Source: an uncultured Lachnospiraceae bacterium (lineage in GTDB: Bacteria; Bacillota; Clostridia; Lachnospirales; Lachnospiraceae). Taken from it: a stretch of DNA of 7,479 nt. The DNA lies in assembly GCA_945836565.1 (NCBI GenBank), contig CAMALN010000072.1, positions 1 through 7,479 of the forward strand, in the 5' to 3' direction. Position 1 is the first letter of the stretch. Every line of letters starts with the position of its first letter. The translations under genes and the position numbers were made by a program. Positions 1 through 6,521 of this stretch are shown here, one piece after another. The notes below the pieces were generated by a model. That model did not search any database, was not told the DNA's origin, and saw only the letters and a list, made by a program, of their open reading frames with translations.

Positions 1-267
1 ATTATGAATCCGGAGTATACGAATATTGATGTAACGCCGATTAATATCCTGGTAAGAGAAGCAATAGGTGCATCACTTGATTCGGATAAGCTGGGTGAGA
101 TAAGAGATATAGTACATGAGCTTATAGAGAATTCTGATAAGTATAAGGATAAGATATCAAGCTTTGTGGATGAATATATATATAATCACGGCGAATCAGC
201 AAGAATAGGTGCGGAATATATATTTAAGGCTATATATGAGAAGATTCAATCGAGAAAAGAAAAGTAA
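1..267 (+). CDS. C-terminal end of a larger protein, possibly CDP-glycerol glycerophosphotransferase-like (partial)
   Basis: The reading frame is open from the first base and ends in TAA at 265-267. An ATG at position 4 has only three bases before it in the window, so no ribosome binding site can be seen, and I treat this as the last 88 codons of a gene starting outside the window. The visible part is soluble, rich in charged residues and probably helical, with no membrane segment. Its end, around residues YNHGESARIGAEYIF, resembles the C-terminal tail of CDP-glycerol glycerophosphotransferase (TagF-like) or related surface-polymer glycosyltransferases, where a tyrosine/asparagine/glycine turn precedes a final helix. 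That match is from memory and covers only a tail without catalytic residues, so the family is tentative. A complete 87-residue protein starting at position 4 is possible but less likely. Confidence 0.5.
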   Translation: MMNPEYTNIDVTPINILVREAIGASLDSDKLGEIRDIVHELIENSDKYKDKISSFVDEYIYNHGESARIGAEYIFKAIYEKIQSRKEK

Positions 268-289
268 AGAAATATGCAAAAAGAACAAC

Positions 290-318
290 TGGAAAAACAT
301 TTGCTTATGATGTAGAAT
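290..318 (+). promoter_or_regulatory. Candidate promoter for the 163-residue hypothetical gene
   Basis: A -35-like TGGAAA (290-295) and a -10-like TAGAAT (313-318, one mismatch to TATAAT) are separated by exactly 17 bases. A start near 325 would give a leader of about 30 bases before the ATG at 356. The -35 box is only a fair match and the region is AT-rich, so this is inference from spacing and boxes. Read-through from the upstream gene is the alternative, because no terminator is visible between the two genes. Confidence 0.35.
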
Positions 319-355
319 AGTTAAAGTTTGAAGATGACATAAGAGGTGGTTAAGT

Positions 356-847
356 ATGAAATATAAGTCAGTTAATGAAATTGATAAGTTCAGATATGAT
401 GATTGTGTGCTGGCGGATATCAAGGTAGACGATGCGGGTATTGTGCTTGTTTTAGAGGCACTTATCGTAAAGAGAGATAATTCACAGAACACGAATTATA
501 CTGAGAGTTATGCGGGAACCACCAACGTAACTATAAAGGGTGGTAAGATAACTGCAGGAATAAAAGATGGTTACAAATATTATGATGCAAATGATGTACT
601 TATACGAGAGGTACTCGATACGAAGCTCGATGACAATGAGCTAAAGGCTTTGCCGAAGCTGTGTCAGGGAGCTTATCTGTATGATATAAGCGAATCAACG
701 GACGATTTTGGAAATAAATGCTATGTTCTCGGAATTGAGTTTGTAGATGAAGACGAACAGGCTATGGGGGATTCCTATCGTATATTTATAACCGGTGAAG
801 ACATCGTATGTGAATGGGAACGTTATATGAACCGAGTACAGTCTTAA
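356..847 (+). CDS. Hypothetical protein, 163 residues, function unknown
   Basis: I do not recognise a characterised family. The start is well supported: GAGGTGG at 343-349 sits six bases before ATG 356, and the frame runs uninterrupted to TAA. The protein is acidic, with no signal peptide or membrane segment, so it is probably cytoplasmic. The pattern suggests a beta-rich fold: alternating hydrophobic strands in the first third (for example VLADIKVDDAGIVLVLEALIV, roughly residues 18-38), a glycine-rich turn around residues 61-70, then a YLYDISES strand, a YVLGIEFVDEDE strand and a final IVCEWERY segment. It has three cysteines (C17, one near 103 and one near 122) but no CxxC motif. A 3' terminator separates it from the transporter gene, so it may be a single-gene unit or the end of the unit beginning upstream. 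I suspect it is a lineage-conserved Lachnospiraceae protein, but that is unverified. Confidence 0.85.
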   Translation: MKYKSVNEIDKFRYDDCVLADIKVDDAGIVLVLEALIVKRDNSQNTNYTESYAGTTNVTIKGGKITAGIKDGYKYYDANDVLIREVLDTKLDDNELKALPKLCQGAYLYDISESTDDFGNKCYVLGIEFVDEDEQAMGDSYRIFITGEDIVCEWERYMNRVQS

Positions 848-880
848 CCTTTAGGTGGAATTCTCGACAGGAATGATACT

Positions 881-909
881 TTGAAGAGTAAAAGTTGCGG
901 TTTTATTAA
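881..909 (+). promoter_or_regulatory. Weak candidate promoter for the MATE gene, overlapping the terminator
   Basis: TTGAAG (881-886) and TATTAA (904-909) each match four of six consensus positions and are separated by 17 bases. Initiation near 916 would produce a short leader that keeps the ribosome binding site at 928-932 but loses the left arm of the hairpin, so the transcript would escape termination. This is inference from weak boxes, offered because the transporter gene otherwise has no visible promoter. Confidence 0.22.
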
Positions 910-922
910 CTGCAGCTTTTTT
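890..922 (+). terminator. Intrinsic terminator after the hypothetical gene, abutting the MATE ribosome binding site
   Basis: The left arm at 890-900 (AAAAGTTGCGG) pairs with the right arm at 910-920 (CTGCAGCTTTT) to form an 11-bp stem with two G-U wobbles. The loop is nine bases (901-909), and the T-run spans 917-922. It lies 42 bases after the stop at 847. Its U-tract ends only five bases before the GGAGG of the next gene, so it either insulates that gene from the upstream transcript or acts as an attenuator. The end of the stem is AT-rich, so stability is moderate. Confidence 0.7.
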
Positions 923-927
923 GATAT

Positions 928-932
928 GGAGG
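928..932 (+). promoter_or_regulatory. Ribosome binding site that sets the MATE start at 938
   Basis: GGAGG lies five bases before ATG 938. The longer frame from TTG 881 and the ATG at 926 both lack such a site. The 881 extension would also be translated through the terminator hairpin. Confidence 0.8.
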
Positions 933-937
933 AACAG

Positions 938-2323
938 ATGAATAAATATTTTGGAAATATAAATTTTTATAAAAAGACTCTGACTATAGCTGTTCCTATT
1001 ATGATACAAAATGGGCTGACTAATTTTGTAGGTCTGCTTGATAATATCATGGTAGGACAGGTCGGAACAGAGGAAATGTCAGGTATAGCGATTGTAAATC
1101 AGCTTTTATTCATATTTAACCTGGCTATATTTGGAGCTGTGGCAGGGGCAGGTATATATACGGCACAGTTTTACGGAAAAAGTGATCATAAGGGTATACA
1201 GCATAGCTTTAGATTCAAGCTGTATATATGTATAATCATATCTGTTATAGGTATTCTGCTTTTCCTAAATATGGGCGGCGATATGATTATGCAGTTTTTG
1301 CGTGGTGAGGAAAATGGATTATCCTTGGATGCGGCCTTATATTATGGCAAGGATTATATGAGGATTATGCTCATAGGCTTGATTCCCTTTGCACTGGAGC
1401 AGGCATATAGCGGAACACTTAGAGAGTGTGGGGAGACTGTTGTGTCCATGAAGGCCGGTATGGTTGCAATAGGAGTAAATCTCATACTTAACTATGTATT
1501 GATATTTGGCAAGCTTGGCATGCCGGTAATGGGCGTTGAGGGTGCGGCGATTGCTACAGTAGTATCAAGATATATTCAGTTTATAATAGTGGTTGCATGG
1601 ACACATACTCACAAGGAAAGGATGCCATTCATCAAGGGTGTATACAGGTCGTGGTCCATACCACTTGGGCTTACAGCCAAGATTGCGTTGAAAGGAGCAC
1701 CTTTGCTTGTAAATGAAACCTTGTGGTCAGGCGGAATGGCTATGATAAATCAGTGCTATTCTCTAAGAGGCCTGGATGCAATAGCTGCTATGAATATATC
1801 TACTACCATAACCAATCTGTTTAATGTTGCATTTATTGCTCTCGGTGATGCGATAGCAATTGTCGTAGGGCAGCAGCTTGGAGCAGGTGAGTTTGAGGAG
1901 GCAAAGGATACGGATAGAAAGCTTATAGTATTCTCCGGATTGGTGTGTGTAGGGCTTGGAATTATGATTTACCTTGTATCACCGATGTTCCCGGAATTCT
2001 ATAATACTACAGAAGGTGTAAAGGAGCTTGCTACCTCATTTATGAGGGTATCGGCATTATTCATACCTGTATGGGGACTTACCCATGCCATATATTTCAC
2101 GCTTAGGTCAGGTGGAAAGACCTTTATAACCTTCCTGTTTGACAGTGTATATATGTGGACCCTGGTATATACCGTAGCTTATCTGCTGAGCAGGAAAACC
2201 TCAATGAATGTTGTATATATGTATTTCTGTGTACAGTGTGTTGACATAGTAAAGGTTATTATCGGTGCGTTACTGGTTAGGAAGGGTATATGGGTAAATA
2301 ATATTGTCGCTGACGATAATTAG
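938..2323 (+). CDS. MATE-family multidrug/toxin efflux transporter
   Basis: An integral membrane antiporter of the multidrug and toxic compound extrusion family, which exports organic cations or other compounds in exchange for Na+ or H+. From ATG 938 the product is 461 residues, the normal size for a family member with twelve transmembrane helices arranged as two six-helix halves. The first helix region has the family pattern: IAVPIMIQNGLTNF followed by LLDNIMVGQVG, with D35 in the conserved position. It is followed by the small-residue-rich AVAGAGIYTAQFYG segment and the charged loop before helix 3. The second half repeats the architecture, with a VGQQLGAG segment typical of helix 8. An upstream TTG at 881 would add 19 polar residues across a terminator and is rejected. 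The substrate cannot be told from sequence; subfamily placement (NorM-like versus other MATE branches) is also open. No terminator is visible after it, so transcription may run on into murI. Confidence 0.93.
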   Translation: MNKYFGNINFYKKTLTIAVPIMIQNGLTNFVGLLDNIMVGQVGTEEMSGIAIVNQLLFIFNLAIFGAVAGAGIYTAQFYGKSDHKGIQHSFRFKLYICIIISVIGILLFLNMGGDMIMQFLRGEENGLSLDAALYYGKDYMRIMLIGLIPFALEQAYSGTLRECGETVVSMKAGMVAIGVNLILNYVLIFGKLGMPVMGVEGAAIATVVSRYIQFIIVVAWTHTHKERMPFIKGVYRSWSIPLGLTAKIALKGAPLLVNETLWSGGMAMINQCYSLRGLDAIAAMNISTTITNLFNVAFIALGDAIAIVVGQQLGAGEFEEAKDTDRKLIVFSGLVCVGLGIMIYLVSPMFPEFYNTTEGVKELATSFMRVSALFIPVWGLTHAIYFTLRSGGKTFITFLFDSVYMWTLVYTVAYLLSRKTSMNVVYMYFCVQCVDIVKVIIGALLVRKGIWVNNIVADDN

Positions 2324-2335
2324 AGATATTGGTTG

Positions 2336-2364
2336 TTTAATTATGTGATTATAAATGCTATAAT
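2336..2364 (+). promoter_or_regulatory. Extended -10 promoter for murI
   Basis: A perfect TATAAT at 2359-2364 is preceded by TGC at 2356-2358, the extended -10 arrangement, which compensates for a weak -35. With a 17-base spacer the -35 is TTTAAT (2336-2341). Initiation near 2371 gives a leader of about 40 bases containing the ribosome binding site. It is the best promoter match in the window and suggests murI is expressed independently of the transporter gene. Confidence 0.72.
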
Positions 2365-2395
2365 ACTCTTTAGTTGAAAACAAAAGGTGTATCGA

Positions 2396-2401
2396 GAGGG
2401 G
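2396..2401 (+). promoter_or_regulatory. Ribosome binding site that sets the murI start at 2410
   Basis: GAGGGG sits eight bases before ATG 2410. The in-frame TTG at 2374 lies at the predicted transcription start and has no ribosome binding site, so the extra twelve residues it would add are rejected. Confidence 0.8.
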
Positions 2402-2409
2402 TTTACTAT

Positions 2410-3204
2410 ATGAAGATAGGCATATTCGATTCCGGCCTGGGAGGCTTGTCAGTTCTCCATTGTGCCAAGAAGATGGCGCCTGATATGCAATATGTATATT
2501 ATGCGGATGAGGATAATGTTCCGTATGGAGAGAAAACTAAAGAACAGGTAAAGGAATATACGATACAAGCTATAGATTATCTGTTGGAGAAGGGAGTTGA
2601 AGCTGTAATAATTGCATGTAATACAGCAACAAGCTCACTTCCCATGGAGATTAGAAGAAGCTATCCGATACCAATAGTTGGTATGGAGCCTGCGCTTAAG
2701 GAAGCTATAAGATTGTATGGGAAGCTTGGCAAGAGAATTATGATAGCAGCTACAGAGGTGACTATACGCGGTGACAAGCTTCATCACCTTGTGGACAGTG
2801 TGGATATAATGCATCAGGCGGATATGATTGCTTTGCCGGGACTTGTCAGATTCGCAGAAGCAGGAAGCTATGACGGTGAAGAGGTTATAGATTATCTTCG
2901 TGATTCTTTTTCGGAATATGATATGAAGGAATATTCTACTGTTGTACTTGGCTGTACGCATTTTAATTTCTTTAAGTCGGCATTTAGAAAGGCGTTTGGA
3001 GAAGAGCTTCATTTTGTAGATGGAAACCACGGAACTGTGCGACAGGTATTAAGGCTTCTTGGTGGCAAGCCTTTAGAAGAGGAAAGGGAATGTGTAGATA
3101 CAGAGTTTGATATATATTTCTCAGGCAGAGAGGTAAGCAATGAGGAGAGGGAGCATATACATACCTGCTTTGAGCAGCTAAACAAGATGTATAAGGTGGA
3201 ATAG
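2410..3204 (+). CDS. murI: Glutamate racemase
   Basis: Cofactor-independent interconversion of L- and D-glutamate, supplying D-glutamate for the peptidoglycan peptide stem in the cytoplasm. At 264 residues from ATG 2410 it has the usual family length. Visible family motifs, in order: IGIFDSGLGGLSVL at the N-terminus with catalytic-site D7; the YYADEDNVPYGEK segment, matching the family YxxDxxxxPYG pattern; IIACNTATS with the first catalytic cysteine C70; VGMEPALKEA; and LGCTHF with the second catalytic cysteine C182 and H184. Both cysteines of the two-base mechanism are present, so the enzyme should be active. The residues after the second cysteine read FNFF instead of the common YPLL, and the C-terminal VDG replaces the usual VDS/A-type segment, placing it in a divergent branch. 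It has its own promoter and a strong terminator, so it looks monocistronic or co-transcribed only by read-through. Confidence 0.9.
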   Translation: MKIGIFDSGLGGLSVLHCAKKMAPDMQYVYYADEDNVPYGEKTKEQVKEYTIQAIDYLLEKGVEAVIIACNTATSSLPMEIRRSYPIPIVGMEPALKEAIRLYGKLGKRIMIAATEVTIRGDKLHHLVDSVDIMHQADMIALPGLVRFAEAGSYDGEEVIDYLRDSFSEYDMKEYSTVVLGCTHFNFFKSAFRKAFGEELHFVDGNHGTVRQVLRLLGGKPLEEERECVDTEFDIYFSGREVSNEEREHIHTCFEQLNKMYKVE

Positions 3205-3219
3205 AGCATAAAGATAGAG

Positions 3220-3262
3220 AAACTGCAGTTTGTGAGTAAATACTCATAAGCTGCAGTTTTTT
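3220..3262 (+). terminator. Strong intrinsic terminator between convergent murI and PHP genes
   Basis: Arms at 3220-3236 and 3243-3259 form a continuous 17-bp stem with two G-U wobbles around a six-base loop (TAAATA). A run of six T bases (3257-3262) gives a good U-tract for the plus strand, 16 bases after the murI stop. Read on the minus strand, the same hairpin lies 46 bases past the PHP gene stop but is followed by only three U before a C, so it may work weakly in that direction as a shared bidirectional terminator. Confidence 0.88.
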
Positions 3263-3305
3263 GAAATAAATATATATGACTAAATTTCCTGAATGAATTA
3301 TGACG

Positions 3306-4154
3306 CTATAGCTCTTGTATATTATCAAGAAGTCTTAATGGTATACGCATACCGCCTCGGCCTTTTCCCATTGTAATATCCGGCTTAACTGCACCATGAA
3401 AGTCAGAACCGCCGGAGATTGCAAGTCCCTTTTTAAGTGCCAGACTTCTTAGCTTGTCACTCTCGTATGAATTGTTTGATGAGTGATATGCTTCGATGCC
3501 CTTAAGTCCTAAGGACATAAGATAGTCGGTAAGATCCTCTATCTGTGTGTATCCAAAATGATAGATAAGAGGGTGTGCAAGGAAGGCTGCCTTGCTGTAG
3601 CTTGTTAGTATGCTCATGGCATGTTCACAGCTAACCTCCGGTTTCGGCAGATAGTATTTGCAGCCTATTCCGATGTAGGATTTAAATGCCGTGTTTTTGT
3701 CCTTGCAGATACCTTCCTCGACGAGAACACGAGCGAAGTGTGCTCTTGTGATAACGCTGTCAGGATTGCCGTGTAAAAGCTTTTCTAACGTAATCGGTAG
3801 TCCGTCGGCCTGCATAAGCTCTATCATTTTGAGGTTTCTGTTCTCCCTGGCCTGCTTAAGCTTATCCAGCTCCTTGTGGAGCCTGGGATTCTCGTAATCC
3901 ATATAGAATCCCAGAAGGTGGATTTCTCGTTTGTTATAATAGCAGGAAAGCTCGATACCGGGCACTACTGTAAGAGGTTTATCTTCTGTATAATTTAATA
4001 TCTCAGGGATTCCGTCTATGGTATCATGGTCAGTAAGAGCGATAGCGCAAAGTCCCTGCCTTATAGCCTCATCAGCTACCTGAGAGGGGGAAAGAGAACC
4101 ATCAGATGCATTTGAATGTACGTGCAAATCTATTAGCTTCATATCATTTGACAT
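3306..4154 (-). CDS. PHP-domain metal-dependent phosphoesterase (YciV/TrpH family)
   Basis: A cytoplasmic metal-dependent phosphoesterase. Characterised relatives (E. coli YciV/RNase AM and related enzymes) remove phosphate from 3',5'-nucleoside bisphosphates or trim RNA from the 5' end; the exact substrate here is inferred only. The 282-residue protein fits a stand-alone PHP protein. Metal-site residues are present throughout: H11 and H13 in DLHVHS, D18, the TDHDT motif (D42, H43, D44), E68 in PGIELS, H79, H194 in FLAHPL, and D251 with H253 in GSDFHG. H139 in ITRAHFAR matches the inserted domain region of this family. There is no polymerase domain or histidinol-phosphate-specific context, so DNA polymerase PHP and HisK-type roles are unlikely. 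Start ATG at 4154 is favoured by AGGTGG at 4162-4167, seven bases upstream; the ATG four codons later is too far from it. It is divergent from glnN and convergent with murI. Confidence 0.9.
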   Translation of the reverse strand: MSNDMKLIDLHVHSNASDGSLSPSQVADEAIRQGLCAIALTDHDTIDGIPEILNYTEDKPLTVVPGIELSCYYNKREIHLLGFYMDYENPRLHKELDKLKQARENRNLKMIELMQADGLPITLEKLLHGNPDSVITRAHFARVLVEEGICKDKNTAFKSYIGIGCKYYLPKPEVSCEHAMSILTSYSKAAFLAHPLIYHFGYTQIEDLTDYLMSLGLKGIEAYHSSNNSYESDKLRSLALKKGLAISGGSDFHGAVKPDITMGKGRGGMRIPLRLLDNIQEL

Positions 4155-4184
4155 ATAAACACCACCTTTTTAAGTTATTCTATG

Positions 4185-4213
4185 ATAATAGTATAAATGA
4201 TACAAATAATCAA
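4185..4213 (-). promoter_or_regulatory. Promoter for the PHP gene
   Basis: On the minus strand, TTGATT (4213-4208) and TATTAT (4190-4185) are separated by 17 bases, matching consensus at four and five of six positions. Initiation near 4178 leaves a leader of about 25 bases with the ribosome binding site. A second -10-like TATACT (4195-4190) overlaps but has no acceptable -35. Confidence 0.55.
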
Positions 4214-4251
4214 ATAACTTCAAAAATAAATAGCATAATACCATATATTTA

Positions 4252-4260
4252 TGTTATTAT
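4252..4260 (+). promoter_or_regulatory. Candidate extended -10 promoter for glnN
   Basis: TG at 4252-4253, one spacer base, then TATTAT at 4255-4260 form an extended -10 element (five of six matches). No recognisable -35 lies 15-18 bases upstream, so an activator or the extended element may compensate. Initiation near 4267 gives a leader of about 27 bases, too short for a riboswitch. The heptamer ATGTTAT occurs here (4251-4257) and again at 4269-4275. Confidence 0.4.
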
Positions 4261-4279
4261 ATACGCAAATGTTATACGG

Positions 4280-4285
4280 AAAGGA
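4280..4285 (+). promoter_or_regulatory. Ribosome binding site that sets the glnN start at 4294
   Basis: AAAGGA lies eight bases before ATG 4294 but only two bases before ATG 4288. The second ATG, giving a protein beginning MSEEYID, has the proper spacing and is preferred. Confidence 0.65.
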
Positions 4286-4293
4286 TTATGATA

Positions 4294-6411
4294 ATGTCTG
4301 AGGAATATATTGACGTAAAGGAATTATTTGGATGTGACGTTTTCAATGATGCGGTTATGCACGAGCGTCTTCCGAAAAAGGTTTATCAGGAGCTTAAGGA
4401 AACTATTAAAGAGGGTAAGGAATTATCTCTTGAGATAGCGGATGTAGTTGCCCATGAGATGAAGGAATGGGCTATTGAAAAGGGAGCTACACATTACAGT
4501 CATTGGTTCCAGCCTTTGACGGGTGTAACAGCGGAAAAGCACGATGCATTTATAAGTGCACCTATGGAGGATGGAAGAGTGCTTATGTCCTTCTCCGGCA
4601 AGGAGCTTATTAAGGGAGAGCCGGATGCATCATCATTCCCATCGGGTGGACTTCGTGCAACCTTTGAGGCAAGAGGATATACAGCATGGGATCCGACATC
4701 ACCGGCATTTGTACGCCACGATCCTGCCGGAGGTATACTTTGCATACCTACAGCTTTTTGTTCATATACAGGAGAGGCTCTTGACCAGAAGACACCATTG
4801 CTTCGTTCGATGGAGGCTATAAATAAGCAGGCATTGAGACTCCTTAGATTATTCGGAAATACTACTGCTAAGAGGGTAACGCCTTCCGTAGGTGCTGAGC
4901 AGGAGTATTTCCTCGTAGATAAGCAGAAGTGGTTACAGAGAAAAGATTTAATATATACAGGACGTACCCTGTTTGGAGCTATGCCTCCTAAGGGACAGGA
5001 GATGGATGACCATTACTTTGGTACAATTCGTCAGCGTGTATCGGCATATATGAAGGAAGTAAATGAAGAGTGCTGGAGACTTGGTATCACAGCTAAGACA
5101 CAGCATAATGAGGTTGCACCTGCTCAGCACGAGCTTGCACCTATTTACGCACCTGTAAATATTGCACAGGATCATAACCAGCTTATGATGAGAATATTGA
5201 AGAAGGTGGCAAGCAGACATGGTATGCGTTGCCTGCTTCATGAGAAGCCTTTTGCAGGAGTAAATGGCTCAGGAAAGCATAATAATTGGTCACTTACCTC
5301 GGATGATGGTATCAATCTTCTTGACCCGGGTAAGCGTCCTCATGAGAATAAGCTTTTCTTATTGGTGCTTGCATGTATACTTAAGGCTGTCGATGAGCAT
5401 GCTGATTTGCTCCGAGCATCTGCCGCTGATGTTGGAAATGACCAGAGGCTTGGTGGAAATGAAGCCCCTCCGGTTATCATTTCGGTTTTCCTTGGAGAGC
5501 AGTTAGAGGATATATTTAACCAGCTTATTAATGATGGGACAGCTACTCACAGTATAAAGGGTGAGCTCCTTGAGACAGGAGTTAAGACACTTCCTGATTT
5601 CAGGAAGGATGCCACTGATAGAAACAGAACATCGCCGTTTGCATTTACAGGTAATAAATTTGAGTTTAGAATGGTTGGTTCACAGGATTCTATCTCAACC
5701 TGCAATGTTGTACTTAACACAATTACTGCAGAAGCCTTTAAAGAAGCCTGTGACAGACTTGAGAAGGCAGAGGACTTCGACAAGGAAGTTATGGACATCA
5801 TACGCGAGTATGCAACTGAGCATAAGAGAATAATATTTAGTGGAAACGGATACTCTAAGGAGTGGCAGGAGGAGGCAGTCAGACTTGGTCTTCCGAATCT
5901 GCCTACAATGGTGGATGCAATACCGGCATTTGTATCCGACAAGGCTGTAAGGATGTTCGAGGAATTTGGGGTATTCAGCAAGGTTGAGCTTGAGTCCAGA
6001 GCAGAGATTATGTATGAAATCTATGCAAAGGCTATCAACATAGAGGCCAGAACTATGATAGATATGGCTACAAAGCAGATTATACCTGCAGTGATAAAGT
6101 ACACCACAGTACTTGCCGAGTCTATCAATCAGGTAAGGGCTGCAGGTGATTTCGATATAAGCGTACAGGAGAAGCTGCTTAGCAAGGCTTCTTCAAAGCT
6201 TACAGAGGTATATAGAGCGCTTTCTGTATTAAAGAAATCTACTCAGGAGATACAGAATAAGCCGGAGGGACCGGAGAGAGCGAGATTCTGTCTGGACAAT
6301 GTCATCCCTGTTATGAATGAGCTTAGAAGACCCGTTGATGAGCTTGAGATGATAGTAGATAAGGAAATGTGGCCTATGCCGTCATACGGTGATTTAATAT
6401 TTGAATTATAG
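4294..6411 (+). CDS. glnN: Type III glutamine synthetase (GlnN)
   Basis: ATP-dependent ligation of ammonia to glutamate, a main route of nitrogen assimilation; the family forms large dodecameric cytoplasmic enzymes. The 705-residue length is typical of type III (about 700) and far above type I or II (about 350-470). The type III N-terminal domain is recognisable by [14 protein letters not shown] near residues 62-75. Catalytic-domain motifs follow: [11 protein letters not shown] (E202 and E204), [10 protein letters not shown] (E273 and E280), [12 protein letters not shown] (glutamate and metal site around N324-H329), and NKFEFRM (E457, R459). The last 200 or so residues form the helical C-terminal domain specific to this type. 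There is no adenylylation-site region like that of type I enzymes. It is a single-gene unit, divergent from the PHP gene, with no P-II or amt gene visible nearby. I see no frameshift or missing catalytic motif. Confidence 0.96.
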   Translation: MSEEYIDVKELFGCDVFNDAVMHERLPKKVYQELKETIKEGKELSLEIADVVAHEMKEWAIEKGATHYSHWFQPLTGVTAEKHDAFISAPMEDGRVLMSFSGKELIKGEPDASSFPSGGLRATFEARGYTAWDPTSPAFVRHDPAGGILCIPTAFCSYTGEALDQKTPLLRSMEAINKQALRLLRLFGNTTAKRVTPSVGAEQEYFLVDKQKWLQRKDLIYTGRTLFGAMPPKGQEMDDHYFGTIRQRVSAYMKEVNEECWRLGITAKTQHNEVAPAQHELAPIYAPVNIAQDHNQLMMRILKKVASRHGMRCLLHEKPFAGVNGSGKHNNWSLTSDDGINLLDPGKRPHENKLFLLVLACILKAVDEHADLLRASAADVGNDQRLGGNEAPPVIISVFLGEQLEDIFNQLINDGTATHSIKGELLETGVKTLPDFRKDATDRNRTSPFAFTGNKFEFRMVGSQDSISTCNVVLNTITAEAFKEACDRLEKAEDFDKEVMDIIREYATEHKRIIFSGNGYSKEWQEEAVRLGLPNLPTMVDAIPAFVSDKAVRMFEEFGVFSKVELESRAEIMYEIYAKAINIEARTMIDMATKQIIPAVIKYTTVLAESINQVRAAGDFDISVQEKLLSKASSKLTEVYRALSVLKKSTQEIQNKPEGPERARFCLDNVIPVMNELRRPVDELEMIVDKEMWPMPSYGDLIFEL

Positions 6412-6429
6412 TGAATACTAATGTATAAA

Positions 6430-6485
6430 ATGACCTGCCCATACGCAAGTTGCCTGTAATAGGTTTTAGCGCTTGGGTAGGTCGT
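6430..6485. repeat. Imperfect palindrome / structured element between glnN and the methyltransferase gene
   Basis: Arms at 6430-6441 and 6474-6485 pair over 12 positions with two G-U wobbles (core GACCTGCCCA against TGGGTAGGTC). After a 2x2 internal loop, CGC (6444-6446) pairs with GCG (6469-6471), and a small inner hairpin (6452-6455 with 6461-6464) can form in the remaining loop. The plus strand has no T-run after it, so it is not a standard terminator for glnN. On the minus strand the stem is followed by a short TTTTAT, but no minus-strand gene needs it. It is more GC-rich than the flanking intergenic bases. It may be an mRNA 3'-end stabiliser, a small RNA, or a copy of a dispersed palindromic repeat; one window cannot tell which. 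Confidence 0.55.
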
Positions 6486-6521
6486 ATACTTGTAGCGGAT
6501 ATTATATGAGGATGAAAAGTA

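Noticed and set aside
276..304. GCAAA...TTTGC inverted repeat after the first gene, as a possible terminator
   Set aside because: Only five pairs over a 19-base loop and no T-tract; expected by chance.
196..492. 98-codon minus-strand frame
   Set aside because: It lies antisense to two better-supported plus-strand genes with good start and ribosome-site evidence, and its serine/leucine-rich composition is typical of a shadow frame.
4106..4291. 61-codon plus-strand frame across the divergent promoter region
   Set aside because: It covers the PHP start and the AT-rich intergenic region, encodes a low-complexity Asn/Ile-rich sequence, and has no ribosome binding site.
4155..4293. GlnR/TnrA-type operator or glutamine riboswitch ahead of glnN
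   Set aside because: I checked for TGTNA-N7-TNACA on both strands and found none, and the predicted leader of about 27 bases is too short for an aptamer.
5547..5981. 144-codon minus-strand frame inside glnN
   Set aside because: It is fully antisense to a conserved glutamine synthetase catalytic domain, and its serine/leucine/threonine-rich content reflects the reverse of glnN codons.
6485..6490. TATACT as a -10 for the methyltransferase gene
   Set aside because: No -35-like sequence lies 15-19 bases upstream, there is no extended TG, and it overlaps the end of the palindrome.
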